From: Peptococcaceae bacterium
GTDB taxonomy: Bacteria; Bacillota; Peptococcia; DRI-13; UBA5745
Direction of reading: 5' to 3'
NCBI GenBank assembly: GCA_031264885.1
Contig: JAISDM010000152.1
Span: 1 to 9,873 of the forward strand
DNA: 9,873 bases
Shown here: piece by piece, positions 1 through 5,410 of the stretch
How the letters are laid out: every line of letters begins with the position of its first letter
Numbering within the stretch: the first letter of the stretch is position 1
The notes under the pieces: generated by a model
Seen by the model: only the letters and a program-made list of their open reading frames with translations
Told to the model about the DNA's origin: nothing
Databases searched by the model: none
Position numbers and translations under genes: made by a program

Positions 1-838
1 GAGGACGGGGGAGACGTGGGTTCCGGATCCCCCGGGTCGGGCCCGCCGGGCCCCTCGGGATCGGTGGGTGTACCGGGTTCTTCGGGATCCCCGGGCTCGC
101 CGGGTTCCCCAGGATCACCCGGCTCACCGGGTTCTTCCGGATCGGCAGGTTCGCCGGGATCGCCGGGTTCGGCCGGCTCCGTGGGTTCAACCGGTTCCCC
201 AGGCTCACCCGGTTCCCCGGGCTCTCCGGGATCGGTGGGTTCGCCAGGTTCCTCGGGATCGGTGGGTTCCTCCGGATCTGCCGGTTCCTCCGGATCGGCT
301 GGTTCTGTGGGCTGAACCGGCGACTCCGTAGGCTGAACCGGCGGCTGTGTGGGTTGTGCAGGTGACTGTGTGGGTTCCGCCGGTCTCGTCGGTTCAGTGC
401 CGCCGGGCACATAGGGCGTCACGTCGGTCATGTCGTAGAGCCGGTTTTGGTTCTTGAGGAACCGGTCATAAGCCACCAAAGCGTAGGCCGCCTGCTCCGT
501 GGACATTTGGTTGTTGCCGCTGGAGCCGTCCAGCAGGTGTTTGAAGCCGCCGTTCGTTTGCCGGTAGGCCAGCAGTCCGTCGATGAGGCTGTTCCCGTTT
601 TTCACAAAGCGAGCGTCCTTATGAGGATCAATCCCCAGAGCCGTGAGCGCGACGACGGCCTGGGCCGTACTTTCGCTGGAACCGCCTACGGAACCGTTGG
701 CGGCCTGTAAGCCGGAGAGATAGATCAACGCCTCGTCCACTGCGGATTTGACCTGGCTGTCGCGGTTGTAATAAGGCGCCAGCACCTGAATTCCCATACC
801 TGTCATGTCCACTTTATTATGCGCATTTGCGCCATAGC
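1..838 (-). pseudogene. 5'-truncated surface protein: alpha/alpha-toroid domain plus Pro/acidic linker
   Basis: The minus strand is open from about 872 to the left edge. The readable product starts around NKVDMTGMG (about 820) and continues through helix pairs such as LIYLSGLQAANG, STAQAVVALTALGID, LLAYRQTNGGF and STEQAAYALVAYDRF (about 770-440). This spacing of QxxxG and (S/T)xQAxxALxAL motifs is that of prenyltransferase/squalene-cyclase-like alpha/alpha-toroid repeats found in secreted Clostridia proteins. After about position 410 comes a Pro/Gln/Thr segment, then a long X-E/D-P triplet linker that leaves the window, so the C-terminus (possibly a cell-wall anchor) is not visible. No signal peptide or earlier toroid repeats remain: upstream the frame runs into the integrase remnant and meets a stop at 873-875. 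Possible in-frame ATGs at 806 and 797 have no Shine-Dalgarno sequence. I infer a gene that lost its 5' part; a small internal restart or a misassembled join are alternatives. Function is probably extracellular; no catalytic role is supported. Confidence 0.68.
21..386 (-). repeat. Low-complexity tandem repeat encoding X-E/D-P triplets
   Basis: On the minus strand almost every third codon is Pro, usually preceded by Glu or Asp. The third position is variable (Gly, Thr, Ala, Val or Glu), giving runs such as GEPGEPGEP and TDPEEPADP. Nearest the globular domain the acidic residue is often replaced by Gln or Ser (for example PVQPTESPVQPTQ), so the linker becomes more acidic towards the C-terminus. 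Such segments typically act as extended wall-spanning stalks in Gram-positive surface proteins. At DNA level the unit is an imperfect 9-bp repeat likely to vary in copy number. Confidence 0.8.
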
Positions 839-1015
839 TATGCCGTGAACGCGATCCGCTCCGGCGTGGATATCAAATCCATTCAAGAAAGTATGGGCCA
901 TTTCTCCAGCGCCTTCACAATGGATATGTATATGACCATGACCAGCGACATGGAGACGGACGCCGCCGCAAAAATGGAAGCGTTTTATCAGGGCGTCAAA
1001 AACCGTAAAGGGTAA
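827..1015 (+). pseudogene. Tyrosine recombinase (phage/ICE integrase) C-terminal remnant
   Basis: This stretch encodes 62 residues beginning at LRHSYAVNAI and ending in QGVKNRKG before a TAA. It matches the C-terminal catalytic end of tyrosine recombinases: the L-R-H-S/T box holding the second catalytic Arg, then GVDIKSIQESMGH with the conserved Gly-His, then FTMDMY with the nucleophile Tyr (residue 35 of the fragment). The arm-binding domain, core-binding domain and first catalytic Arg are absent, where about 300 more residues would be expected. The first codon is TTG with no ribosome binding site, so this is a remnant rather than a gene. Its 3' end lies 84 bp from, and points towards, the 3' end of the tRNA-Leu gene, the usual arrangement for an integrase beside its own attachment site. 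The upstream side is fused to the truncated surface gene. The family assignment is firm; the type of parent element is not known. Confidence 0.85.
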
Positions 1016-1054
1016 ATTAAAGGGTACGGCGTCAAAATTCAACTTCCCAAACAT

Positions 1055-1090
1055 ACAAAAAACCCCGGAGCTACGCGGCTTCCGGGGTTT
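1055..1090 (-). terminator. Rho-independent terminator of tRNA-Leu
   Basis: A 10-bp stem, AAACCCCGGA (1060-1069) with TCCGGGGTTT (1081-1090), encloses an 11-nt loop. Read on the minus strand, the stem ends in a run of six T (1062-1057). It begins 10 nt past the CCA end of the tRNA, so it terminates the tRNA transcript. It also lies downstream of the convergent integrase remnant. Confidence 0.88.
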
Positions 1091-1099
1091 AATCTCAGG

Positions 1100-1184
1100 T
1101 GGTGCGGAAGACGGGACTTGAACCCGTACGTCTTGCGACACACGCCCCTCAAACGTGCCTGTCTGCCGATTCCAGCACTTCCGC
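1100..1184 (-). tRNA. tRNA-Leu (anticodon GAG), CCA encoded
   Basis: The minus strand carries a class II tRNA. The acceptor stem is GCGGAAG (5' end at 1184) pairing with CTTCCGC (1110-1104), followed by discriminator A and an encoded CCA ending at 1100. The D-arm is of the TGGAATCGGCAGACA type, characteristic of tRNA-Leu. The anticodon stem CACGT/GCGTG encloses loop TTGAGGG, giving anticodon GAG for CUC/CUU codons. An extended variable arm (TGTCGCAAGACGT region) and the T-arm GGGTTCAAGTCCC complete the fold. It has its own promoter at 1223-1252 and a strong terminator at 1055-1090, so it is a single-gene transcription unit. The integrase remnant next to its 3' end suggests the gene served as an integration site and was left intact. 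Confidence 0.96.
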
Positions 1185-1192
1185 AATACTTT

Positions 1193-1209
1193 AGGATTCG
1201 ACGAATCCT
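1193..1209 (-). repeat. Perfect palindrome in the tRNA-Leu 5' leader
   Basis: AGGATTCG-A-CGAATCCT is an 8-bp perfect inverted repeat around one central base, lying 9 nt upstream of the mature tRNA 5' end and downstream of the promoter. In the pre-tRNA it could form a short hairpin next to the RNase P cleavage site. It resembles a tRNA T-arm, so it could also be the relic of a lost upstream tRNA gene. The role is inferred only. Confidence 0.5.
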
Positions 1210-1222
1210 TGACGCAGGTTCC

Positions 1223-1252
1223 ATCATAGCATAATATGGGTTCCGTTGTCAA
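1223..1252 (-). promoter_or_regulatory. Sigma-A-type promoter of tRNA-Leu
   Basis: On the minus strand a perfect -35 TTGACA (1252-1247) is separated by 18 bp from -10 TATGAT (1228-1223), placing the start of transcription about 30 nt upstream of the tRNA. The TGA stop codon of the upstream dehydrogenase gene (1251-1249) lies inside the -35 box. Confidence 0.85.
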
Positions 1253-2043
1253 CAAGTCAGCATGTATCCGCCGTCGTGGACCTGGACGGTTCCCGTAACC
1301 TGGGCGGCGGCGGGAGACGCCAGGTAAACGGCCAGAGCGCCGATCTCGATGGGTTCGCCGAAGCGCTTGACGGACATAACCGATGTGAACCGGTCGATCG
1401 TCTCCTGGGGCATCCCTTTGGAGAAATTGCTGAAGGTGAATCCCGGCGCGATGGCGTTCACGCGGATGCCGTGTTCGCCTAATTCCACCGCCATGCAGCG
1501 GGTAAAATGATTGACGGCCGCTTTCGATGTGCTGTATGGGGCGAACGCGACGCCTCTGTTGACGATAAATCCCGCGTTGGAGGAGATATTGACGATGGCG
1601 CCGCCTTTCCCGGCGTCGCGCATGCGCTTCCCTACCTCATAAGTCATGTGAGCGACGCCGTTGAGGTCGGTGGCGAACACGCGGTACCACTCGCCGAGGT
1701 CCTCATCCATGTCCAGGAACGCGCCGCCGCAGGCTACGCCCGCGTTATTCACCAATACGTCGATCTGGCCGAAAGAGCCGCACATCTTGGAAACGGCCTC
1801 GCGTATGCTGGCGGGACTCGTCACATCGCAGGAAAAACTCTCATACTTTCCTCCGTATCGCGCGAGTTCCTTGACGGCCTCCTCCGCCGCCGCGATGTCC
1901 CGGCAGAATATGGCGACGTTCGCCCCGCTTTGCGCGAAAGCCGTCGAAATCCCAAAACCAATGCCTTTGTTGCCCCCGGTGACGATGACGTTCTTCCCCT
2001 TGAAATCAAACGCCTCATTCATGTTTTTGATGGGTTCAAGCAT
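1249..2043 (-). CDS. Short-chain dehydrogenase/reductase, copy A (downstream copy)
   Basis: A 264-residue classical SDR, full length for the family, expected to be a cytosolic NAD(P)-dependent oxidoreductase. Visible motifs are the Rossmann glycine motif TGGNKGIG (residues 22-29), CDV (72-74), NNAG (99-102), the catalytic Asn in DLNG (N128), Ser in NISS (S155) and the Y170-S-T-S-K174 pair. Arg48 at the end of the second strand fits a preference for NADP(H), an inference only. The C-terminus DGGYMLTC is of the kind seen in sugar/polyol-type SDRs, but the substrate cannot be named. The ATG start is supported by AAGGAGG about 8 nt upstream. The gene follows its paralogue (2079-2873) after a 35-bp gap with no separate promoter or terminator seen, so both are probably one transcript. 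The two products are about 82% identical by my residue count (47 differences). Confidence 0.93.
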   Translation of the reverse strand: MLEPIKNMNEAFDFKGKNVIVTGGNKGIGFGISTAFAQSGANVAIFCRDIAAAEEAVKELARYGGKYESFSCDVTSPASIREAVSKMCGSFGQIDVLVNNAGVACGGAFLDMDEDLGEWYRVFATDLNGVAHMTYEVGKRMRDAGKGGAIVNISSNAGFIVNRGVAFAPYSTSKAAVNHFTRCMAVELGEHGIRVNAIAPGFTFSNFSKGMPQETIDRFTSVMSVKRFGEPIEIGALAVYLASPAAAQVTGTVQVHDGGYMLTC

Positions 2044-2078
2044 CCGTATCCCTCCTTATGTAATAGATCGATTGTGTA

Positions 2079-2873
2079 TTAACAGGTCAGCATATACCCG
2101 CCGTCATGGACCTGGACGGTTCCCGTAACCTGGGCGGCGGCGGGAGACGCCAGATAAACGGCCAGGGCGCCGATCTCGATGGCTTCGCCGAAGCGTTTGA
2201 CCGACATGGCCGAGATGATGCCATCGCGCATCTCCTGGGGCATATTTTTGGACAGGTTGCTATGGGTGAATCCCGGCGCGATGGCGTTCACGCGGATGCC
2301 GTGCTTGCCTAATTCCACCGCCATGCAGTGCGTAAAATGATTCACGGCCGCTTTCGAGGTGCTGTACGGACACATGGCCATGCCCCTGTTCACCATAAAT
2401 CCCGCGTTGGAGGAGATATTGACGATGGCGCCGCCTTTCTTGGCGTCGCGCATACGCTTCCCTACTTCATAGGTCATGTGAACCAGCCCGTTGAGATCGG
2501 TATTGACCACTCGGTACCACTCGCTGAGATTCTCATCCATATCCAGGAGTTCGATACCGCAGGATACGCCCGAATTATTCACCAAGATGTCGATTTGACC
2601 GAAAGAACCGTATACTTCGGCGACAGCGCCGCGGATGTTGGCGGGGTTCGTCACGTCGCAGGAAAAGCTCTCATACTTCCCCCCATATTGCGCGAGTTCC
2701 TGAACGGCGTCCTTCGCCGCCGCGATATCGCGGCACAGTATGGCGACGTTCGCCCCGCTCTGCGCGAAAGCCGTCGCGATTCCAAAGCCGAGTCCCTTGT
2801 TACCCCCGGTTACGATGGCGTTCTTCCCTTTGAGGCCGAAAGCCTCACTCATGTTTTTGATGGGTTCAAGCAT
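2079..2873 (-). CDS. Short-chain dehydrogenase/reductase, copy B (promoter-proximal copy)
   Basis: A 264-residue classical SDR paralogous to the next gene, and first in the pair. It has TGGNKGLG (22-29), CDV (72-74), Asn in DLNG (N128), NISS (S155) and YSTSK (Y170, K174), so the catalytic tetrad is intact. The structural NNAG motif reads NNSG here (99-102), a conservative change. Further differences from copy A lie in residues 82-88, 104-109, 123-131 and 160-168 and in the FSKGMPQET-like loop that lines the substrate pocket in this family, so the substrates may have diverged. I place the start at ATG 2873, aligned with copy A and preceded by AAAAAGGAGT; a GTG at 2882 would add three residues but overlaps the Shine-Dalgarno sequence. 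A good promoter lies at 2905-2933. The substrate is unknown. Confidence 0.93.
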   Translation of the reverse strand: MLEPIKNMSEAFGLKGKNAIVTGGNKGLGFGIATAFAQSGANVAILCRDIAAAKDAVQELAQYGGKYESFSCDVTNPANIRGAVAEVYGSFGQIDILVNNSGVSCGIELLDMDENLSEWYRVVNTDLNGLVHMTYEVGKRMRDAKKGGAIVNISSNAGFMVNRGMAMCPYSTSKAAVNHFTHCMAVELGKHGIRVNAIAPGFTHSNLSKNMPQEMRDGIISAMSVKRFGEAIEIGALAVYLASPAAAQVTGTVQVHDGGYMLTC

Positions 2874-2904
2874 CCGTATCACTCCTTTTTCTCATACTGA
2901 CATT

Positions 2905-2933
2905 ATTCTATAGTCTCCAAGCCCGCTTTTCAA
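2905..2933 (-). promoter_or_regulatory. Sigma-A-type promoter for the SDR pair
   Basis: On the minus strand -35 TTGAAA (2933-2928) and -10 TAGAAT (2910-2905) are spaced by 17 bp, about 30 bp upstream of the SDR copy B start. Upstream (about 2940-2990) is a very AT-rich block with A/T tracts and two tandem TTTTCAATA units, which could act as an UP element or a bent region. Confidence 0.72.
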
Positions 2934-2993
2934 GATGTGTTCGTAATTTTTTATAAATTTTCAATATTTTCAATATTTGATTATTTTTTTACT

Positions 2994-3015
2994 GCGATTC
3001 GTAGTTTGGAATCGC
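2994..3015. repeat. 7-bp inverted repeat upstream of the SDR promoter
   Basis: GCGATTC (2994-3000) and GAATCGC (3009-3015) form a perfect 7-bp inverted repeat around an 8-nt loop. It lies between the AT-rich block and the palindromic repeat element. It has no T-run on either strand, so a simple terminator is unlikely. It could be an operator or the edge of a larger dispersed repeat. Confidence 0.4.
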
Positions 3016-3059
3016 TTAGCGAAACGCGCCTGAGCAAATTGCGAGTGGATCCGGATTTC

Positions 3060-3126
3060 GGGCGGCAGGATGCCGCCCCTACAGTACCGTGAACGACGCG
3101 TTTGTAGGGGCGGCATCCTGCCGCCC
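3060..3126. repeat. Inverted pair of a 23-bp palindromic REP-like repeat
   Basis: Two perfect 23-bp arms (3060-3082 and 3104-3126) face each other across a 21-bp spacer. Each arm contains its own near-palindrome, GGGCGGCA-N3-TGCCGCCC, so each can fold as a hairpin (8-bp stem, 3-nt loop) or pair with the other arm. The element starts 4 bp after the stop codon of the MATE gene. A third copy with one mismatch lies at 9313-9335. Position at gene ends, palindromy and multiple copies fit a REP/BIME-like dispersed element. It may also stabilise or terminate the MATE transcript. Confidence 0.85.
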
Positions 3127-3130
3127 GTCC

Positions 3131-4540
3131 TTATATCTCGATGGCGGCCCAGCGGCCGCTGTTAAAACGCCTGTACAGCAGGAGCATCCGGATGCCCTGG
3201 TCGAGTATGAGCGCGACCCAGGCCCCTTCGATCCCCAAATGGAAACCATACACCATGATGACGCTGAAAAGGGGCCGGCACACAGATACCGTCATAAGCA
3301 TGGTCATGGCCACATAGCGCGTATCCCCCGCTCCGCGCAGAGAGCCGGCCATCACCACATGGGAGGTCTGCAGGGGCTGGATGATGGTCATGATCACCAG
3401 AAGATTCGCCACCGTTTGGATCAGCTGCGGATCCCTGGTGTAAAAACCGGCGAAAATATAACGCGTAGACAGAACGATGCCGATCATGAGCATAGAAATA
3501 CAAAAGGCCATGCGCTGGCCGACTTTGCCGTAGATAGTGGAGATATCCGGGCGTTTTTTTCCTAAGTTTTGGCCAACCAGGGAGCTGGAAGCTACGGAAA
3601 AACCGTCGGCGATGGTGAAGGTCAAGGCCAGCATCTGCGAGGCGATTTGATGGGCCGAAAAAGCGAACGTGCCCAAATCCGCCACCACCCGGGCATACAG
3701 CAGGAAGCCGACGCGCATACAAATTTGTTCAAACACCGCGTTCCCGCCGATTTTGGAAATGAGCTGAACAGTCGGCCAGTCCGGAGCGATTTTTTTGATT
3801 TGAGTGAAACTGAGATAGGATTCTTTCGGCGTCAGAGAAGCGATGGCGACAACTAAGCCGACGGCGCTGCCGATGACGGTGGCGATGGCGGCCCCGCGCA
3901 CCTCCAGGCGGGGAAAGCCAAAGCGGCCTCCGATCAGCAGATAATTAAAAATAACATTGACCACATTGGATACAAGGCTGGTTTTAAGGGAAATCCTGGT
4001 GTTCCCGATGCCGCGCTGAGCGGCGTTTATGGACATGGTCAGCGCCTGAACGGGAAGCCATGTGCATATAATTTTGAAATAATCGGAGGCGTAAACAATC
4101 GTATCTTCCTTGGCGCCGATGAGTTGCATGGCGGGCGTGGCCAGCAGGGTAGCCGCGGCGGCCATAAGTACGGACAGGATCCCGGTCAGCATCAGGGATT
4201 GGGCCAGACAGACGTTGGCGCCCTTCCGGTCTTCCGCGCCCTTTCTCCGGGAAACGATGGCGGTGACCCCCGCGTTCAGGGCAAAAAAGAGAGACATAAA
4301 CAGCATGCGGGGCTGCATGGTGAGTCCCACCGCGGCAATGGCGAAATTCCCCAGAACTCCCACCATCATGGTGTCCGCCATGCCGATCAAAGTCACGAAT
4401 ACCATTTCCGCGACAGCAGGGGCGGCGATCACCAGTGAGCTGCCATAAGCCTCTTTGGTGAGTGGGATGTCGCCGAGCCGCTTTTCCGGTTTGATCAGAT
4501 ATTGGGTGGAAAAAATCCGTCTCATAAGTTGTTTGATCAA
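3131..4540 (-). CDS. MATE family multidrug/metabolite efflux transporter
   Basis: A 469-residue polytopic membrane protein of usual MATE length, with about 12 hydrophobic segments in two homologous halves. The first half begins at about residue 33 with IAAPAVAEMVFVTLIGMADTM, including the family's (A/M)D-x-x-x-VG signature around D56-G61. Later features include the N-R-G-like AAQRGIGNTR and its second-half counterpart MAGSLRGAGDTR, and GLxxQPRxLFxSL near residue 80. Such proteins export drugs or cationic and metabolic compounds by Na+ or H+ antiport; the substrate here is unknown. The first codon is TTG at 4540, chosen because AGAGGGG lies 6 nt upstream; ATG at 4525 has poorer spacing. The gene appears to be transcribed alone from a promoter at 4588-4616, divergent from the SpoIVFA-like gene. 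Its 3' end abuts the palindromic repeat at 3060-3126. Confidence 0.94.
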   Translation of the reverse strand: MIKQLMRRIFSTQYLIKPEKRLGDIPLTKEAYGSSLVIAAPAVAEMVFVTLIGMADTMMVGVLGNFAIAAVGLTMQPRMLFMSLFFALNAGVTAIVSRRKGAEDRKGANVCLAQSLMLTGILSVLMAAAATLLATPAMQLIGAKEDTIVYASDYFKIICTWLPVQALTMSINAAQRGIGNTRISLKTSLVSNVVNVIFNYLLIGGRFGFPRLEVRGAAIATVIGSAVGLVVAIASLTPKESYLSFTQIKKIAPDWPTVQLISKIGGNAVFEQICMRVGFLLYARVVADLGTFAFSAHQIASQMLALTFTIADGFSVASSSLVGQNLGKKRPDISTIYGKVGQRMAFCISMLMIGIVLSTRYIFAGFYTRDPQLIQTVANLLVIMTIIQPLQTSHVVMAGSLRGAGDTRYVAMTMLMTVSVCRPLFSVIMVYGFHLGIEGAWVALILDQGIRMLLLYRRFNSGRWAAIEI

Positions 4541-4587
4541 AAAAAGCCCCTCTTTTCGCGTTATTCTATTTTCTTGGGTTCCTTATT

Positions 4588-4616
4588 ATCATAGCACGCC
4601 GCGGGAATTTTTGAAA
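4588..4616 (-). promoter_or_regulatory. Candidate promoter of the MATE gene
   Basis: On the minus strand TATGAT (4593-4588), preceded by TGC as in an extended -10, sits 17 bp from a weak -35 TTTCAA (4616-4611). The start of transcription would fall about 40 nt upstream of the TTG start codon. The extended -10 is the stronger part of the evidence. Confidence 0.6.
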
Positions 4617-4640
4617 TAGGCGACTCAAAATACATATTTT
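4611..4640 (+). promoter_or_regulatory. Weak candidate promoter of the SpoIVFA-like gene
   Basis: TTGAAA (4611-4616) and TATTTT (4635-4640) are 18 bp apart, about 70 bp upstream of the ATG at 4709. The -10 is poor. The same six bases at 4611-4616 read as the -35 of the divergent MATE promoter, so the two could compete. I could not see a convincing sigma-E or sigma-K type sporulation promoter in 4541-4708. Confidence 0.3.
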
Positions 4641-4708
4641 GGATGAAGGACAAATATACTATGGCGGGTCCCGAATTCTAAATTCCTGAAGGGATGGGGT
4701 GAGAAATC

Positions 4709-5350
4709 ATGCGGAGGTTCGATAAATTCAGATCCAAGTCCGGGACGAGACCCGTTCCTTGGACCGGCTGGAAAAAAAGAATTCTCTTGCAGACTTTTGG
4801 CGCGTGTATCGTGTTTGCCGGCTTATGGGGGCTGTTTCATATCCAAAACCCGTCTCCCTGGCTGCAAGCCGCGCGGCAGGCGGTCAGGGGATGCTTCACG
4901 GATCATTATGACGCCCAAAGCGTCGTCCGGTTGATTCGCGATGTGGGATTGTGGGGGGACTCTTTGGAACGCGAGACGCTGAGCCAATTCTCCGTTCCGG
5001 CTTCCGGTCAGATTATGGAATCCGAAACCGGCGTGAACCCTCCCGAGGCCGTGATTATTTTGACAGAAGAAGACGCGCCGGTCCGGGCGGTGGCGGAGGG
5101 TAAAATATCCGCGGCGGGAGAGGATCCGGTCCTGGGTTTGTGGTTCGAACTTCAGACGGCGGACGGAATGACGGCAAAATACGGATATTGCAAAGAGGTG
5201 TTTGTCCGGCAGGGAGATTCGGTTGAAAAAGGCCAGGTGGTGGCCCGCGCGGGACAGACAGGCGGCGCGGAATCGCCGCGGCTGTATTTCCTGCTGACCA
5301 GGGGGGATCAATTTGTGGATGTGAACATGGTCATTGAATCTAAAAATTAA
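4709..5350 (+). CDS. SpoIVFA-like membrane protein with degenerate LytM/M23 domain
   Basis: A 213-residue protein: basic N-terminus (1-24, cytoplasmic), one transmembrane segment at about 25-45 (ILLQTFGACIVFAGLWGLF), an extracytoplasmic linker (46-105), and a LytM/M23 beta-sheet domain at about 108-205 recognised by APVRAVAEGKI, GMTAKYGY, FVRQGDSVEKGQVVARAG and LYFLL. All expected zinc ligands are missing: the HxxxD region reads as an aliphatic segment, the Y-x-H motif is YGYCK, and H-x-H is LYF, so no peptidase activity is expected. In Bacillus SpoIVFA has this same plan and holds the SpoIVFB intramembrane protease inactive in the mother-cell forespore membrane. Location just before the radical SAM/RNase G cluster matches that of spoIVFA in other Clostridia. 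No SpoIVFB-type (M50) gene follows. The ATG is preceded by GGGGTGAG. A general degenerate M23 protein is the alternative. Confidence 0.7.
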   Translation: MRRFDKFRSKSGTRPVPWTGWKKRILLQTFGACIVFAGLWGLFHIQNPSPWLQAARQAVRGCFTDHYDAQSVVRLIRDVGLWGDSLERETLSQFSVPASGQIMESETGVNPPEAVIILTEEDAPVRAVAEGKISAAGEDPVLGLWFELQTADGMTAKYGYCKEVFVRQGDSVEKGQVVARAGQTGGAESPRLYFLLTRGDQFVDVNMVIESKN

Positions 5351-5355
5351 AAGAC

Positions 5356-5402
5356 TTGTATTTTGTGGTTTTGGAAGATATCATTAATGTGATATTTTTT
5401 TT
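5356..5402 (+). promoter_or_regulatory. Candidate promoter overlapping a U-tailed hairpin before the radical SAM gene
   Basis: Two readings overlap. TTGTAT (5356-5361) and TATCAT (5379-5384) with 17-bp spacing look like a sigma-A promoter for the downstream operon. A stem AAGATATCA (5375-5383) with its partner at 5390-5398 around loop TTAATG, running into eight T (5395-5402), looks like a weak AT-rich terminator for the SpoIVFA-like gene. Either would separate the two transcripts. Confidence 0.42.
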
Positions 5403-5410
5403 AAGCGAAA

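Noticed and set aside
16..315. Plus-strand open frame encoding a collagen-like Gly-Ser-Pro repeat protein
   Set aside because: It is the antisense shadow of the X-E/D-P linker. The minus strand joins in frame to a recognisable toroid domain, whereas the plus frame has no ribosome binding site or flanking domain.
803..1255. Minus-strand open frame across the integrase remnant and the tRNA
   Set aside because: It reads through a tRNA gene and antisense to the integrase homology, with no recognisable protein features.
1507..2900. Long plus-strand frames opposite both SDR genes (1507-2082, 2328-2900)
   Set aside because: They occur at matching places in both duplicates only because the SDR genes are GC-rich. 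The minus-strand products have complete SDR motifs and good ribosome binding sites.
3060..3126. CRISPR-like repeat
   Set aside because: There is one inverted pair, not a series of direct repeats with spacers, and no cas genes are in the window.
3060..3126. Terminal inverted repeats of a small transposable element
   Set aside because: Only 21 bp lie between the arms, each arm is self-palindromic, and no target-site duplication is evident. REP-like is the better description.
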